A stretch of 64,000 bases of DNA from an uncultured Oscillospiraceae bacterium (GTDB lineage: Bacteria; Bacillota; Clostridia; Oscillospirales; Acutalibacteraceae). The notes under the pieces were generated by a model. The model was not told the DNA's origin and made no database searches. It saw nothing but the letters and a program-made list of their open reading frames with translations. Below, piece by piece: positions 16,341 to 25,451 of the stretch (position 1 is its first letter; each line of letters begins with the position of its first letter). The DNA lies in assembly GCA_900549775.1 (NCBI GenBank), contig URPR01000002.1, forward strand, positions 1-64,000. Reading direction: 5' to 3'. The position numbers and the translations under genes are program-made.

Positions 16341-18095
16341 TTACTTTATAATATGACATTTTTCAAGTATTTTTAAGATTTTTTTACCTTTTGGCAAAGA
16401 TTTTAAATCTTCTCTGGTTATTAAATGCATTATCCCTAGAGTTGCAATGTAGCTTATAACGGCAATGACCGATGAAAGTGCGACAGAAATCAATGTAGGT
16501 AAGAAATTTATTAGAAAATGTACAGATAAATATAAAAACGCACCACAGATTAAACTTGCTAAAAAAGGCTTAAACAATGTTTTTTTCAGGTTAGGCATTA
16601 TTCTAGTTTCTTTAAACAGAAAATACATTGCAACGATTAAAATGAAAGCGTATCCTACAGTGGTGCCTATTCCTGCACCTTGTATGTTTATTTGAGGTAT
16701 GCCGACTAAAGAATAATTAACTATAATTTTGATAATTAGCCCAGCTGATATAATTTTTACAGGTAAATCAACTCTACCGACTGCTTGAAGCATGCTACAA
16801 AAAGGAGTAGCTGTTGCGGTGAAAATAGTGGCTATGCCGAGTATTGGTATTATGTTCGATGCTATGCTTACATCGTTTACTCTATGTGGATAAATAATTC
16901 TCAGTAAAAAAGGACCAAGAATGGAAATGCTCAATCCTGCGGGAATAGTCACCATCGTAGTCAGCTTTATGACAGACTCTATGCTACTTTTGAGGGCATT
17001 ACTGTCTTTTTTTGTGTAAGCTCTTGTTACAGCAGGTAGTGAAACCACTCCAAAAGTTTGCGTTATTGCGGGCACAAGCATCATGAGAGGAAGTGTAATA
17101 GAATAGCACCCTAAGAGGAATATATGAGCTGTTTTATTGGTCAAAACCTCAGGACTCATAGCGCCTTTATAGCAGTTTAAAAGTTCGTATGGGTACGTGT
17201 TCATTATGTATTGAATACGATTTAAAATCAATGTTATGTCGATGAACCCGGCAATGTTCATTATTATAGCCCCTATACCGATGGGAACAGCTGTTCTTAT
17301 TAAAGTTTTAGCTAGCTTTGATTTGGTTTGAGCTTCTGGGGAAGAGTCAAGTTCAGTTTTAGTTATGCCATCACCACGCTTCTTATGACGTATAAGTAAA
17401 TAAATAAAACCACATAGCGCACCTATCGAAATGCCTACTATAGCTCCGGCAGCTGCGAAAGCCATGATGGCGTTAGTTGCTGAACTTAAACTATCGTAAA
17501 ATTTTCCAAATACGGTACCATGAGTCTTATATTCTTTGAAACCCAAGGTGATAACCGAAAATGAAATGCCATAACCTAAAAAAAGTTTACACACAGCTTC
17601 AATTAACTCTGAAACAGCTGTAGGAACCATATTTCTGAGACCTTGATGGTACCCTCTGTATATTGACATCAGGCAAACGAATAAAATAGTAGGTGCCAGT
17701 GCCAATATAGAATAAAACGCGTCTGGAGCGTTTACAGAAGGCAAGTTCGGAAAAATAAAAGAGCTGATAATCATTAAAGTAAAGCCGACAGTACCGGTTG
17801 TCAGGAATATAGGTATGGATATTTTGTGAATAAGCCTTACGTCTTTAAATCGGTTTCTTGCAGCGTTTTCAGAGACCATTCTAGAAACAGCAATAGGAAA
17901 TCCCGCTGTAGCTAAAGCAAATAGGGGATTATATATTTCATAAGCTAATTGAAAATATGCAGCGCCCGTTGAGCCGATCATGCCTGTGACAAATATACGA
18001 AATAATATACCGAAGATTTTTACGATAAATATGCTGGAAGTTAAAACTAATGTACCTTTTAGAAACGATTGACCGGTGGATTTTTCACTATTCAA
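16341..18095 (-). CDS. SpoVB/YabM-type polysaccharide or lipid flippase (MOP superfamily)
   Basis: Polytopic membrane protein of 584 aa with about 14 hydrophobic segments, starting GTLVLTSSIFIVKIFGILFR, typical of the SpoVB/YabM/MurJ-like group of the MVF/MOP superfamily. Members flip undecaprenyl-linked precursors; SpoVB serves the spore cortex. Synteny with hup-rqcP-yabP-yabQ corresponds to Bacillus yabM beside yabO-yabP-yabQ, so it is the positional yabM homologue. The substrate cannot be told from sequence. An AAGGATG site precedes the start. The region 16087-16340 upstream of hup holds only promoter and leader. Confidence 0.88.
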   Translation of the reverse strand: MNSEKSTGQSFLKGTLVLTSSIFIVKIFGILFRIFVTGMIGSTGAAYFQLAYEIYNPLFALATAGFPIAVSRMVSENAARNRFKDVRLIHKISIPIFLTTGTVGFTLMIISSFIFPNLPSVNAPDAFYSILALAPTILFVCLMSIYRGYHQGLRNMVPTAVSELIEAVCKLFLGYGISFSVITLGFKEYKTHGTVFGKFYDSLSSATNAIMAFAAAGAIVGISIGALCGFIYLLIRHKKRGDGITKTELDSSPEAQTKSKLAKTLIRTAVPIGIGAIIMNIAGFIDITLILNRIQYIMNTYPYELLNCYKGAMSPEVLTNKTAHIFLLGCYSITLPLMMLVPAITQTFGVVSLPAVTRAYTKKDSNALKSSIESVIKLTTMVTIPAGLSISILGPFLLRIIYPHRVNDVSIASNIIPILGIATIFTATATPFCSMLQAVGRVDLPVKIISAGLIIKIIVNYSLVGIPQINIQGAGIGTTVGYAFILIVAMYFLFKETRIMPNLKKTLFKPFLASLICGAFLYLSVHFLINFLPTLISVALSSVIAVISYIATLGIMHLITREDLKSLPKGKKILKILEKCHIIK

Positions 18096-18262
18096 AAAAA
18101 CACATCCTTATAAAATTTTACTATAAAATCCAATAAAAATTATACTATCTTTAAAATGATATGTATAGACCTTTTTCAAAATAAATGCTGTCCTTATTTA
18201 AAGTTGAATTTTATACTTATGTTGTGTAAAATAAAAGTAATAAATTTTTTTATGGAGGAGCT

Positions 18263-19159
18263 ATGAACTATAAAAATAAGCAGTGTCCGGTTTGTAAAAA
18301 TCTTTTTAAAGACAGCGACGATATCGTAGTATGTCCGGATTGCGGGGCACCGTATCACAGGGAATGCTATAATGAGACGAAAAAATGTATTTACGAAGAT
18401 AAGCACGGAACGGGTTTTTCATATATAGCAAATGAAGAAGTACCGCAAAATGATATAAATGAAGAAAAAAGTGAACAAAGTAAAAATTTGTGCCCGAGAT
18501 GCCACAGCTTAAACCCTTCAGATGCTAATTTTTGCAACAACTGTGGATTCTGGTTAGGAGAAAAGAGTGGACCGTCTAGCGATATACCTCCGGGGGTTCC
18601 AAACATTTCGGTTATGTTTGACCCAATGGGTGGGGTAGACCCAAATGAAGAAATTGACGAAGTCAAATTTGGCGACATTGCAAAGCTAGTAAAAAATAAT
18701 TCGCCATATTACATGAGGGTCTTTAAGAAGATAAAAGAAAAAAATAAAAGCAAATTTAATTTTAGTGCATTTTTCTTCAGTGGGGCCTGGTTTTTATATA
18801 GAAAGCAATATAAGCTTGGTGTGATGATAATCATATTAGAACTAGCTTTTATGATACCCTCTTCAATTTTAACTTATATGCAAAGCACATCTGCACTATT
18901 AACGCCATATACAGGTCCTTTGTGGCTTCTGGAGACTTGCGATACGTTACTTATGGTGCTTTGTGGGGTATTTGCTAACCGTTTGTATTTAAAAAATTGC
19001 ATAAAAAAAGTTAAAGCTATAAAAGAAAAATCTTTAAATGATGATAATTTTGATTATAGCAAAAAGCTAAGTGAACATGGTGGAGTTAACACTAAGATAT
19101 TATTTTTACTTTTGCTATGCTATTTGGTTATAGAGTACTTGCCGATATTTTTAAGATAG
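18263..19159 (+). CDS. RING-finger/zinc-ribbon membrane protein with DUF2628-like region
   Basis: A 298-aa protein with three parts. Residues 7-45 form a prokaryotic RING-like treble (CPVCKNLF, CPDCGAPYHRECY, KKC). Residues about 78-95 form a zinc ribbon (CPRCHSLNPSDANFCNNCG). The C-terminal half holds two or three transmembrane segments beginning near FFSGAWFLYRKQYKLG, a DUF2628-like signature. The ATG has a TGGAGGAGC site. galE follows 9 bases later. Function unknown; a membrane-bound scaffold or sensor is possible. Domain names are from family recall. Confidence 0.8.
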   Translation: MNYKNKQCPVCKNLFKDSDDIVVCPDCGAPYHRECYNETKKCIYEDKHGTGFSYIANEEVPQNDINEEKSEQSKNLCPRCHSLNPSDANFCNNCGFWLGEKSGPSSDIPPGVPNISVMFDPMGGVDPNEEIDEVKFGDIAKLVKNNSPYYMRVFKKIKEKNKSKFNFSAFFFSGAWFLYRKQYKLGVMIIILELAFMIPSSILTYMQSTSALLTPYTGPLWLLETCDTLLMVLCGVFANRLYLKNCIKKVKAIKEKSLNDDNFDYSKKLSEHGGVNTKILFLLLLCYLVIEYLPIFLR

Positions 19160-19168
19160 GAGAAAAAT

Positions 19169-20176
19169 ATGTCAACGGTTTTAGTTACGGGGGGAACGGG
19201 CTATATCGGAAGCCACACTTGCGTAGAGCTTTTAAATAATGGTTATGACATAATTATAGTTGACAATTTTTGCAACAGCAGCCCGAACGTGGCTGGAAAA
19301 ATAGAGCAAATAACAGGGAAAAAAGTTAAGCTTTATAAGTGCGACCTTTGTTATGATGTGGAAAAATTAGATGAAATCTTTAAAGAAAATAAAATAGATG
19401 CAGTTATGCACTTTGCGGGACTAAAATCTGTAAGTGAATCGATAAAATTCCCTATTTTGTATTATGAAAACAATGTTTTCGGTACCATCAACTTATGCAA
19501 AGCCATGCAAAAGCATAATGTTAAAAAAATTATATTCAGCTCATCTGCTACAGTGTATGGGACCTCATCGTTTGCTCCATACGATGAAACGATGCCGACT
19601 GGAGATGTCTCCAATCCTTATGGCAGAACCAAGTATATTGTTGAAAAATTATTCGAAGACCTATGCAATTCAGATGCTTTATGGAATGTGGTCATATTGA
19701 GGTATTTTAATCCTATAGGTGCACATGAAAGTGGTCTTATAGGTGAATCACCTCGAGGTATACCTAACAATTTAATGCCATATATATCTTTGGTAGCAGC
19801 TGGAAAACTTGACACACTTACGATATTTGGTAAAGATTACGACACGCCTGATGGGACGTGTATAAGGGATTACATACACGTGGTAGACTTAGCAAGGGGG
19901 CACGTCTGTGCACTAAGTGGTATGACGAAATTGAGCGGTGTAAATGTGTATAATTTGGGAACATCTAAAGGGACAAGCGTGCTAGAGCTAATAAATGCTT
20001 TTCAGAGAGTGACATCTCGAAAAGTTAAATATGCTTTTGGAGAAAGAAGAAAAGGAGATATACCTGTAGTTTATGCAAACGCAGATAAAGCTTATAAAGA
20101 GCTTGGCTTTAAAGCAGAATATGGAATAGAAAGAATGTGTATAGATGCTTGGCGATGGCAGTGTAATCAAGATTAG
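19169..20176 (+). CDS. galE: UDP-glucose 4-epimerase
   Basis: Interconverts UDP-glucose and UDP-galactose (possibly also the GlcNAc forms) with bound NAD. The 335-aa protein has TGGTGYIGSH (residues 7-16), SSSATVYG (about 122-129), the Tyr-x3-Lys pair in NPYGRTKYIVE (about 145-155) and the GTCIRDYIHVVDLA block. It lies 9 bases after the RING protein with an AGGAG site and is followed by a bidirectional terminator. It is not part of a Leloir cluster here, so surface sugar supply is the likely use. Confidence 0.96.
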   Translation: MSTVLVTGGTGYIGSHTCVELLNNGYDIIIVDNFCNSSPNVAGKIEQITGKKVKLYKCDLCYDVEKLDEIFKENKIDAVMHFAGLKSVSESIKFPILYYENNVFGTINLCKAMQKHNVKKIIFSSSATVYGTSSFAPYDETMPTGDVSNPYGRTKYIVEKLFEDLCNSDALWNVVILRYFNPIGAHESGLIGESPRGIPNNLMPYISLVAAGKLDTLTIFGKDYDTPDGTCIRDYIHVVDLARGHVCALSGMTKLSGVNVYNLGTSKGTSVLELINAFQRVTSRKVKYAFGERRKGDIPVVYANADKAYKELGFKAEYGIERMCIDAWRWQCNQD

Positions 20177-20225
20177 GGCATGACCATACTGTGTCTTTCA
20201 GTCGTTGTTATGATTAAAATATAAA

Positions 20226-20256
20226 AAAAGCTCACTGTGTGAACAGTGAGCTTTTT
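20226..20256. terminator. bidirectional terminator between galE and the Cys-rich peptide gene
   Basis: Perfect 14-bp inverted repeat (arm AAAAAGCTCACTGT) with a 4-base loop and A and T runs on both sides. It serves galE on the plus strand and the small gene at 20266-20385 on the minus strand. Confidence 0.88.
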
Positions 20257-20265
20257 AATAAAAAA

Positions 20266-20385
20266 CTAGCAGCAGCTATTTGAAGAGCAGCAACCATTGT
20301 CGTTGTTTCCACAGCAACAGCAAATTAAAAGGATGAGTATGATGATCCAAGTGCAGTTTCCGTTACCAAAACCGTTATTACACAT
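20266..20385 (-). CDS. 39-residue Cys-rich membrane peptide
   Basis: A short gene with strong signals: AAGGAGGG 5-8 bases before an ATG, 39 codons, a TAG, and a terminator 10 bases on. The peptide starts MCNNGFGNGNCTW, continues with a hydrophobic stretch (IIILILLI, residues 14-21) and four consecutive Cys (22-25), and ends GCCSSNSCC: 10 Cys in 39 residues. Such Gly/Cys/Asn-rich one-helix peptides occur in spore formers (compare YjcZ-like spore peptides), but I cannot assign a family. Possible roles are a spore-surface or metal-binding membrane peptide. Confidence 0.7.
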   Translation of the reverse strand: MCNNGFGNGNCTWIIILILLICCCCGNNDNGCCSSNSCC

Positions 20386-20577
20386 TTCGTTTTCCCTCCT
20401 TCTTAAGTATTACATTACAGTATACGGGTATTTAAGAGGAAAGGTTACTATTACTTTTCAGTAAATAAAATATCAAAAAATAAAAGAAAAACTATGTAAA
20501 AATTTAATTTATGGAGATATATTTATATTAACTTAAAATAAGTCAAATTATTTTCTTATTTTAAATATTAATTAAAC

Positions 20578-20607
20578 TTGACATAATCTGCGAAATAGAT
20601 TTAAAAT
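20578..20607 (+). promoter_or_regulatory. sigma-A-type promoter of the ctsR operon
   Basis: Perfect TTGACA (20578-20583), 18-base spacer, TAAAAT (20602-20607), 44 bases before ctsR. The CtsR box follows directly at the expected transcription start. The rest of the 265-base gap 20386-20650 is AT-rich with no gene. Confidence 0.75.
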
Positions 20608-20610
20608 AAA

Positions 20611-20633
20611 AGTCAAAGAAAGTCAAAGTCAAA
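20611..20633 (+). promoter_or_regulatory. CtsR operator
   Basis: Two direct heptads AGTCAAA separated by 3 bases (20611-20627) fit the CtsR consensus RGTCAAANANRGTCAAA; a third, overlapping GTCAAA runs to 20633. It covers the start site of the ctsR operon, so CtsR should repress its own operon until heat or protein stress. An isolated AGTCAAA also lies at 20540-20546. Confidence 0.85.
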
Positions 20634-20650
20634 TAAAAGGAGGGCTTGAT

Positions 20651-21100
20651 TTGAGAATAAGCGATGAAGTAACAAGATATATATTGGAGCTGCTCGACAG
20701 GAGCGATGGCAACGCAGAAATACAGCGCAATGAGTTAGCCGGAATAATAGGATGCGTACCAAGCCAAATAAATTACGTTATAACTTCGCGATTTACACCC
20801 GAACAAGGCTATATTGTGGAGAGCAGAAGAGGAGGCGGAGGTTATATAAAAATAACTAGAAAAAAATTTACGAGAGATTCTGCAATAATGCACATAATAA
20901 ACTCTGTCGGAGAGAAAATAGATAGTTCCACTTGTAAAATAATGCTCCAAAATATGGTAGACAGAGAAATTGTACCATATGACATTGCAAAGCTAATTTC
21001 TTGTGCGGTGTCGAATCGATCATACATGCCGGTTCCTGTGGAGATCAGAGACTTTTTAAGGGCAATTTTATTTAAAAATTTATTATTGACACAAATATAA
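20651..21100 (+). CDS. ctsR: CtsR transcriptional repressor of class III stress genes
   Basis: Dimeric winged-helix repressor that acts as a thermosensor and releases DNA on heating; inactivated by McsB with ClpC. The 149-aa length is typical. The N-terminal winged helix includes ISDEVTRYILELLD and the wing RRGGGGYIKI (about residues 60-69), whose glycine-rich loop is the heat sensor. It starts at TTG with AAAAGGAGGG upstream. First gene of ctsR-mcsA-mcsB-clpC, with a CtsR box at the promoter. Confidence 0.96.
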   Translation: MRISDEVTRYILELLDRSDGNAEIQRNELAGIIGCVPSQINYVITSRFTPEQGYIVESRRGGGGYIKITRKKFTRDSAIMHIINSVGEKIDSSTCKIMLQNMVDREIVPYDIAKLISCAVSNRSYMPVPVEIRDFLRAILFKNLLLTQI

Positions 21101-21117
21101 AAGGAGATGCAAAGTGT

Positions 21118-21627
21118 ATGTTATGTCAATCATGTGGCAAAAATACTGCGAATACTCATATAAAAAAAGTGATTAATGGCGATGTTAAGGAATATATGTT
21201 GTGTGAAGCTTGTGCTAAGAAGTTGGGGTATGGAGATATATTTAATGATTTTTCATTGAATTTTGATAATTTCCTTGGAAGCTTCTTTACGGAAAATATT
21301 CCTCATAAATTAAGATTAGATTCTACTCGTTGCGAAAATTGTGGCTCGTCGTTTGAGGATATTTCAAGTAGTGGCAAAGTTGGCTGTCCAAACTGTTACA
21401 AAGTGTTTTATGATAAGCTCGTTTCATCCATAAAAAGGATTCACGGAAACACTAAACATGCTGGCAAACTCGCGGCTAGCGTTAACTCTAACAAAAGAGT
21501 TGAAAGTAAGATAGATGACTTAAAAACTGAATTAGGCTGTGCAATTGAAAAACAAGAGTTTGAAAAAGCTGCGAAACTTCGCGACAAAATAAAAGAATTA
21601 GAAAAGGGGCTGGAAAATAATGAATAA
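21118..21627 (+). CDS. mcsA: McsA, activator of the arginine kinase McsB
   Basis: Zinc-binding adaptor that activates McsB and stabilises CtsR. The 169-aa protein has two zinc modules: MLCQSCGKNTAN with CEACAKKLGYGD, and CENCGSSFEDISSSG with CPNCYKVFYD. A C-terminal UVR motif follows (KQEFEKAAKLRDKIKELE, about residues 143-160). The stop overlaps the start of mcsB by 8 bases, giving translational coupling. Confidence 0.95.
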   Translation: MLCQSCGKNTANTHIKKVINGDVKEYMLCEACAKKLGYGDIFNDFSLNFDNFLGSFFTENIPHKLRLDSTRCENCGSSFEDISSSGKVGCPNCYKVFYDKLVSSIKRIHGNTKHAGKLAASVNSNKRVESKIDDLKTELGCAIEKQEFEKAAKLRDKIKELEKGLENNE

Positions 21628-22648
21628 ATGGTACAATAAAACAGGACCACAAGGCGATGTAGTTATTAGTACGAGGATTAGATTTGCACGAAACTTAAAC
21701 AGTTTTCCTTTCCCATGTAAACTTTCAGAAAAGCAAAAGGTAGAAGTTATTAATTTAGTGAAAAACGTGATATCTGAAGATGAAATAGGAAAAGAGTTAA
21801 AGTATGTCGATCTTCGCAGTCTTAGCAAAGTAGATAGGGTTTCCCTAGTAGAAAGACATATAACCAGCCCGAACTTTGTTGAAGAAACTTACGGTAGGGG
21901 ACTATTTTTATCGGACGATGAGTCTGTTAGTATAATGATAAATGAAGAGGATCATATAAGGCTTCAGGTTATAAAACCAGGCTTAAATTTTGAAGATTCA
22001 TACTGCATTGCAGATAAACTTGACGATACCTTAGATAAAAAACTTTCTTTTGCGTTTGACGATAACTTGGGGTACCTTACGCAATGCCCTACAAACCTTG
22101 GAACAGGGATGAGAGCGTCTGTTATGCTTCACTTGCCTGCTTTAAGAGAAAGCGGTGTTATGGAGAAGATCTCATCTAACCTGTCTAAACTGGGGTTGGT
22201 GCTAAGGGGAATATATGGAGAAGGCACAGAACCTAAAGCTGACTTTTACCAGCTTTCTAATCAAGTTACACTGGGCCTTTCTGAGAAGGCATCCATTAAA
22301 AACTTGGAAGATGTAACAATGCAGTTAATATCTCAGGAAAGAAACGCTAGAGGCGAAATGATAAAGCATATAGAATTTATAGATTTGATTCACAGGTCTT
22401 ATGGAGTTTTGAAAAATGCAAGACTTTTGAGTAACAATGAATTTATGAAACTTATATCTAATGTAAGGTTAGGTGCGGCAGCAGGTGAAATCAAGGATCT
22501 TTCTCTTGAAAGTATAGATAGCCTTATAATAAAAGTTCAACCGGCAATGTTGTCTCTTGAAGAAAAGAAAGATTTGACTGCCAACCAAAGAGAACAACTT
22601 CGGGCAGAAATAATAAGAAATGCATTAAATAAAGAACAATCGGACTAA
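21620..22648 (+). CDS. mcsB: protein arginine kinase McsB
   Basis: Phosphorylates arginines on damaged proteins and on CtsR, marking them for ClpCP. It is a guanido-kinase fold of 342 aa. Key blocks are VVISTRIRFARNL (about residues 14-26), LTQCPTNLGTGMRASVMLHL with the catalytic Cys (about 152-171), and ARGEMIKHIEFIDLIHRSYG in the dimer and regulatory region. It overlaps mcsA and lies 12 bases before clpC. Confidence 0.96.
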   Translation: MNKWYNKTGPQGDVVISTRIRFARNLNSFPFPCKLSEKQKVEVINLVKNVISEDEIGKELKYVDLRSLSKVDRVSLVERHITSPNFVEETYGRGLFLSDDESVSIMINEEDHIRLQVIKPGLNFEDSYCIADKLDDTLDKKLSFAFDDNLGYLTQCPTNLGTGMRASVMLHLPALRESGVMEKISSNLSKLGLVLRGIYGEGTEPKADFYQLSNQVTLGLSEKASIKNLEDVTMQLISQERNARGEMIKHIEFIDLIHRSYGVLKNARLLSNNEFMKLISNVRLGAAAGEIKDLSLESIDSLIIKVQPAMLSLEEKKDLTANQREQLRAEIIRNALNKEQSD

Positions 22649-22660
22649 GGAGGAATTTGT

Positions 22661-25123
22661 ATGTATAGATTTAACGGATTTACAGAAAAGGCCAACAATG
22701 CACTAAATTATTCTATAGAGAGCGCAGAAAATTGTGGGCATACTTACGTTGGCAGCGAACATATTTTACTTGGACTTTTAAAAGAAGGAACAGGCGTTGC
22801 GGCAGTTGTTTTGTCTGAACTTGGTATAAATGATTCTGAACTTGAGAATATAATAAGAACTGAAATAGGTGTAGGCAGTAGGACTTCTTTGAGCACAAAT
22901 GACTTCACACCGAGAACCAAAAGAATTTTACAAATGGCTGTTATGCAAGCTGCAACTTTGGGACATAATTACGTAGGCACAGAGCATTTGCTAATAGCTA
23001 TAATTGAAGAAAGCGACAGCTATGCTGTTAGGTTCTTAAATGAGATGGGTACGAGTGCAAAAGCTATACTTGAAAAACTGAACAGTACCATGGGAGACTA
23101 TGAAGCTGAAGATGTTAAATTTTCTCAAAATGGCGGAGTAGGTCACAAACCTGGAGTTAACTCTAAAAGCAAAACTAAAACTCTAGATCAATTCGGAAGA
23201 GATTTGACAGCACTTGCTTCGTCTGGAGCCATAGATCCTGTCATAGGCCGAGAAGAAGAAATACAAAGAGTTATACAGATATTATCTAGAAGGACAAAGA
23301 ATAATCCATGTTTAATAGGCGAACCGGGTGTTGGTAAAACGGCGGTTGCTGAAGGATTAGCACTTAAAATAGTTTCAAGAGATGTTCCTGAAATTTTAAA
23401 AGATAAACGGGTATTTTCGCTCGATCTTACTAGCATGATAGCTGGTACGAAATATAGAGGAGATTTTGAAGACAGAATAAAAAATGCTATAGGTGAAATA
23501 AAAAAATCGGGTAATATAATCTTATTCATAGATGAGCTTCACACTATAGTTGGTGCAGGTTCGGCTGAAGGTTCAGCTGATGCAGCAAATATTTTAAAAC
23601 CTTGTTTAGCAAGAGGGGATTTTCAAGTTATAGGTGCCACGACTATAAAAGAATATAGGAAATATATCGAAAAAGATGCTGCACTTGAAAGGCGGTTCCA
23701 ACCTGTGATGGTTGGAGAACCTTCGGAAGAAGAAACTGTGCAAATACTTAAGGGATTACGAGACAGATATGAAGCACACCATAAAGTTAAGATCACAGAT
23801 GAGGCGATAGAAGAAGCTGTATCGTTATCTTCAAGATATATAGCAGATCGATTCTTGCCGGACAAAGCTATAGACCTGATAGATGAAGCGGCATCGAGGG
23901 TTAGGTTAAGGGCTTATACGGTTCCGGATGACTTGAAAGGTCTTGAAGACAAAATAAAAAAACTTGACGCAGAAAAAGCCGCAGCGGTAAATGAACAAGA
24001 TTTTGAACGGGCTGCGAAATTGCGTGATGAAGAGAAGAGTTTAAAGAAAGAGTTGGAGGACGGCAAAAAGAAGTGGCAAGATGAAAATGAAAAAGTTACG
24101 GGTGAAGTTACCAGAGATGATATAGCTTATATTGTTTCAAACTGGAGTGGAATACCTGTTGTACAGCTGACTCAAGAAGAAAGTGATCGTCTTTTGAAAA
24201 TGGAGAGCATTCTTCATGAGCGCATAGTAGGTCAAGATGAGGCAGTTTCGCTGGTATCTAGAGCGATAAGGAGAGGCAGAGTGGGCCTTAAAGATCCCAA
24301 AAGGCCAACAGGCTCGTTTATATTTCTTGGTCCAACAGGGGTTGGAAAAACTGAACTATGTAAAGCTTTAGCTTCAGCAATGTTTGGAGACGAAAATGCT
24401 ATGATCCGGCTTGATATGTCTGAGTACATGGAGAAACATACAGTTTCTAAGCTTATAGGGTCGCCTCCAGGTTATGTTGGGTATGACGAAGGCGGTCAAC
24501 TTACCGAAAAAGTAAGAAGGAAACCATATTCGGTGTTGTTGTTTGACGAAATAGAAAAAGCTCACCCGGACGTTTTCAATATGCTTCTACAGGTTTTGGA
24601 GGACGGTGTTTTGACTGACTCTCAAGGCAGGAAAGTAAATTTCAAAAATACAATTATTATAATGACATCAAATGTGGGTGCAAGACTGATTACGGAAAAG
24701 CAAAACAGTTTGGGATTCAGTGCAGATTCTTCAGCTGAAAAAAGCAAAGAAAGATTAAAAGACATGGTTTTAGACGAATTAAAAAAAGTTTTTAAACCTG
24801 AGTTTTTGAACCGCGTGGATGACATAGTAGTATTTGACAAACTTACAAGCAATGACATAGAGGCAATTGCATCCAGGATGCTTAAAGGCATAAAAGATAG
24901 ACTATGTGATTTGAATATAAAAGCTGAATTTACAGAGAATGCAGTAAAAGCGATTGCAAAAGAAGGTTATGACCCGGTTTATGGAGCAAGACCTCTTAGA
25001 AGAGCAATACAGTCGAAAATAGAAGATAAGCTGTCAGAAAAAATTTTAGAGGGAGATTTAGACCCTAAAAAATCTATAACCTGTGATTATGATGAAAAAG
25101 CAGAAAAATTTATATTTTATTAA
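22661..25123 (+). CDS. clpC: Clp protease ATPase subunit ClpC
   Basis: Hexameric AAA+ unfoldase that feeds arginine-phosphorylated proteins to ClpP. The 820-aa protein has double Clp-N repeats (1-145), AAA1 with Walker A GEPGVGKTA (about 223-231), a middle coiled-coil domain with UVR motif (NEQDFERAAKLRDEEKSL, about 445-462), and AAA2 with GPTGVGKTE (about 558-566) and FDEIEKAHPDV. AGGAGG precedes the ATG. Last gene of the CtsR operon. Confidence 0.97.
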   Translation: MYRFNGFTEKANNALNYSIESAENCGHTYVGSEHILLGLLKEGTGVAAVVLSELGINDSELENIIRTEIGVGSRTSLSTNDFTPRTKRILQMAVMQAATLGHNYVGTEHLLIAIIEESDSYAVRFLNEMGTSAKAILEKLNSTMGDYEAEDVKFSQNGGVGHKPGVNSKSKTKTLDQFGRDLTALASSGAIDPVIGREEEIQRVIQILSRRTKNNPCLIGEPGVGKTAVAEGLALKIVSRDVPEILKDKRVFSLDLTSMIAGTKYRGDFEDRIKNAIGEIKKSGNIILFIDELHTIVGAGSAEGSADAANILKPCLARGDFQVIGATTIKEYRKYIEKDAALERRFQPVMVGEPSEEETVQILKGLRDRYEAHHKVKITDEAIEEAVSLSSRYIADRFLPDKAIDLIDEAASRVRLRAYTVPDDLKGLEDKIKKLDAEKAAAVNEQDFERAAKLRDEEKSLKKELEDGKKKWQDENEKVTGEVTRDDIAYIVSNWSGIPVVQLTQEESDRLLKMESILHERIVGQDEAVSLVSRAIRRGRVGLKDPKRPTGSFIFLGPTGVGKTELCKALASAMFGDENAMIRLDMSEYMEKHTVSKLIGSPPGYVGYDEGGQLTEKVRRKPYSVLLFDEIEKAHPDVFNMLLQVLEDGVLTDSQGRKVNFKNTIIIMTSNVGARLITEKQNSLGFSADSSAEKSKERLKDMVLDELKKVFKPEFLNRVDDIVVFDKLTSNDIEAIASRMLKGIKDRLCDLNIKAEFTENAVKAIAKEGYDPVYGARPLRRAIQSKIEDKLSEKILEGDLDPKKSITCDYDEKAEKFIFY

Positions 25124-25133
25124 AAAGTTGTGT

Positions 25134-25167
25134 AAAAAGTTCACCTAAAATTAAGGTGAGCTTTTTT
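25134..25167 (+). terminator. terminator of the ctsR operon
   Basis: Hairpin AAAAAGTTCACCT/AGGTGAGCTTTTT with a 7-base loop, followed by a T-run, 11 bases after clpC. Confidence 0.85.
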
Positions 25168-25257
25168 TATAAATGACTCAATCATTTCTTTATTTCTACA
25201 GAAACTGAGTAAATTTAATTGTATATTATAGATGGACATTAGATATAAAAATAAAAC

Positions 25258-25286
25258 TTGACAGTAAAAATAGTATGTGGTACAAT
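25258..25286 (+). promoter_or_regulatory. sigma-A promoter of rpoBC
   Basis: Perfect TTGACA (25258-25263), 17-base spacer, TACAAT (25281-25286). It gives rpoB a leader of about 160 bases. No ribosomal protein gene lies between clpC and rpoB, so rpoBC has its own promoter here. The rest of the 328-base gap holds only the clpC terminator and this leader. Confidence 0.8.
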
Positions 25287-25300
25287 CAATTATTGTACCA
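25278..25300 (+). promoter_or_regulatory. perfect inverted repeat over the rpoB -10 box
   Basis: TGGTACAAT and ATTGTACCA are perfect 9-bp inverted copies separated by 5 bases. The left arm contains the -10 box and the right arm covers the expected start site. It could be an operator or a stabilising hairpin at the 5' end of the rpoB mRNA. Confidence 0.55.
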
Positions 25301-25451
25301 AAATGGATATGTATGCCCAAAAATGCAAAAAAACCTTGTTATTTTGCCAAAAATATATAAATTATTTTTAATTTTTATAGTGCAACAAAATAATAAATCT
25401 AAAGCATATTGAAGAAAGATGAAGTAAATATTGAATGGAGTGGTAAAGCCT

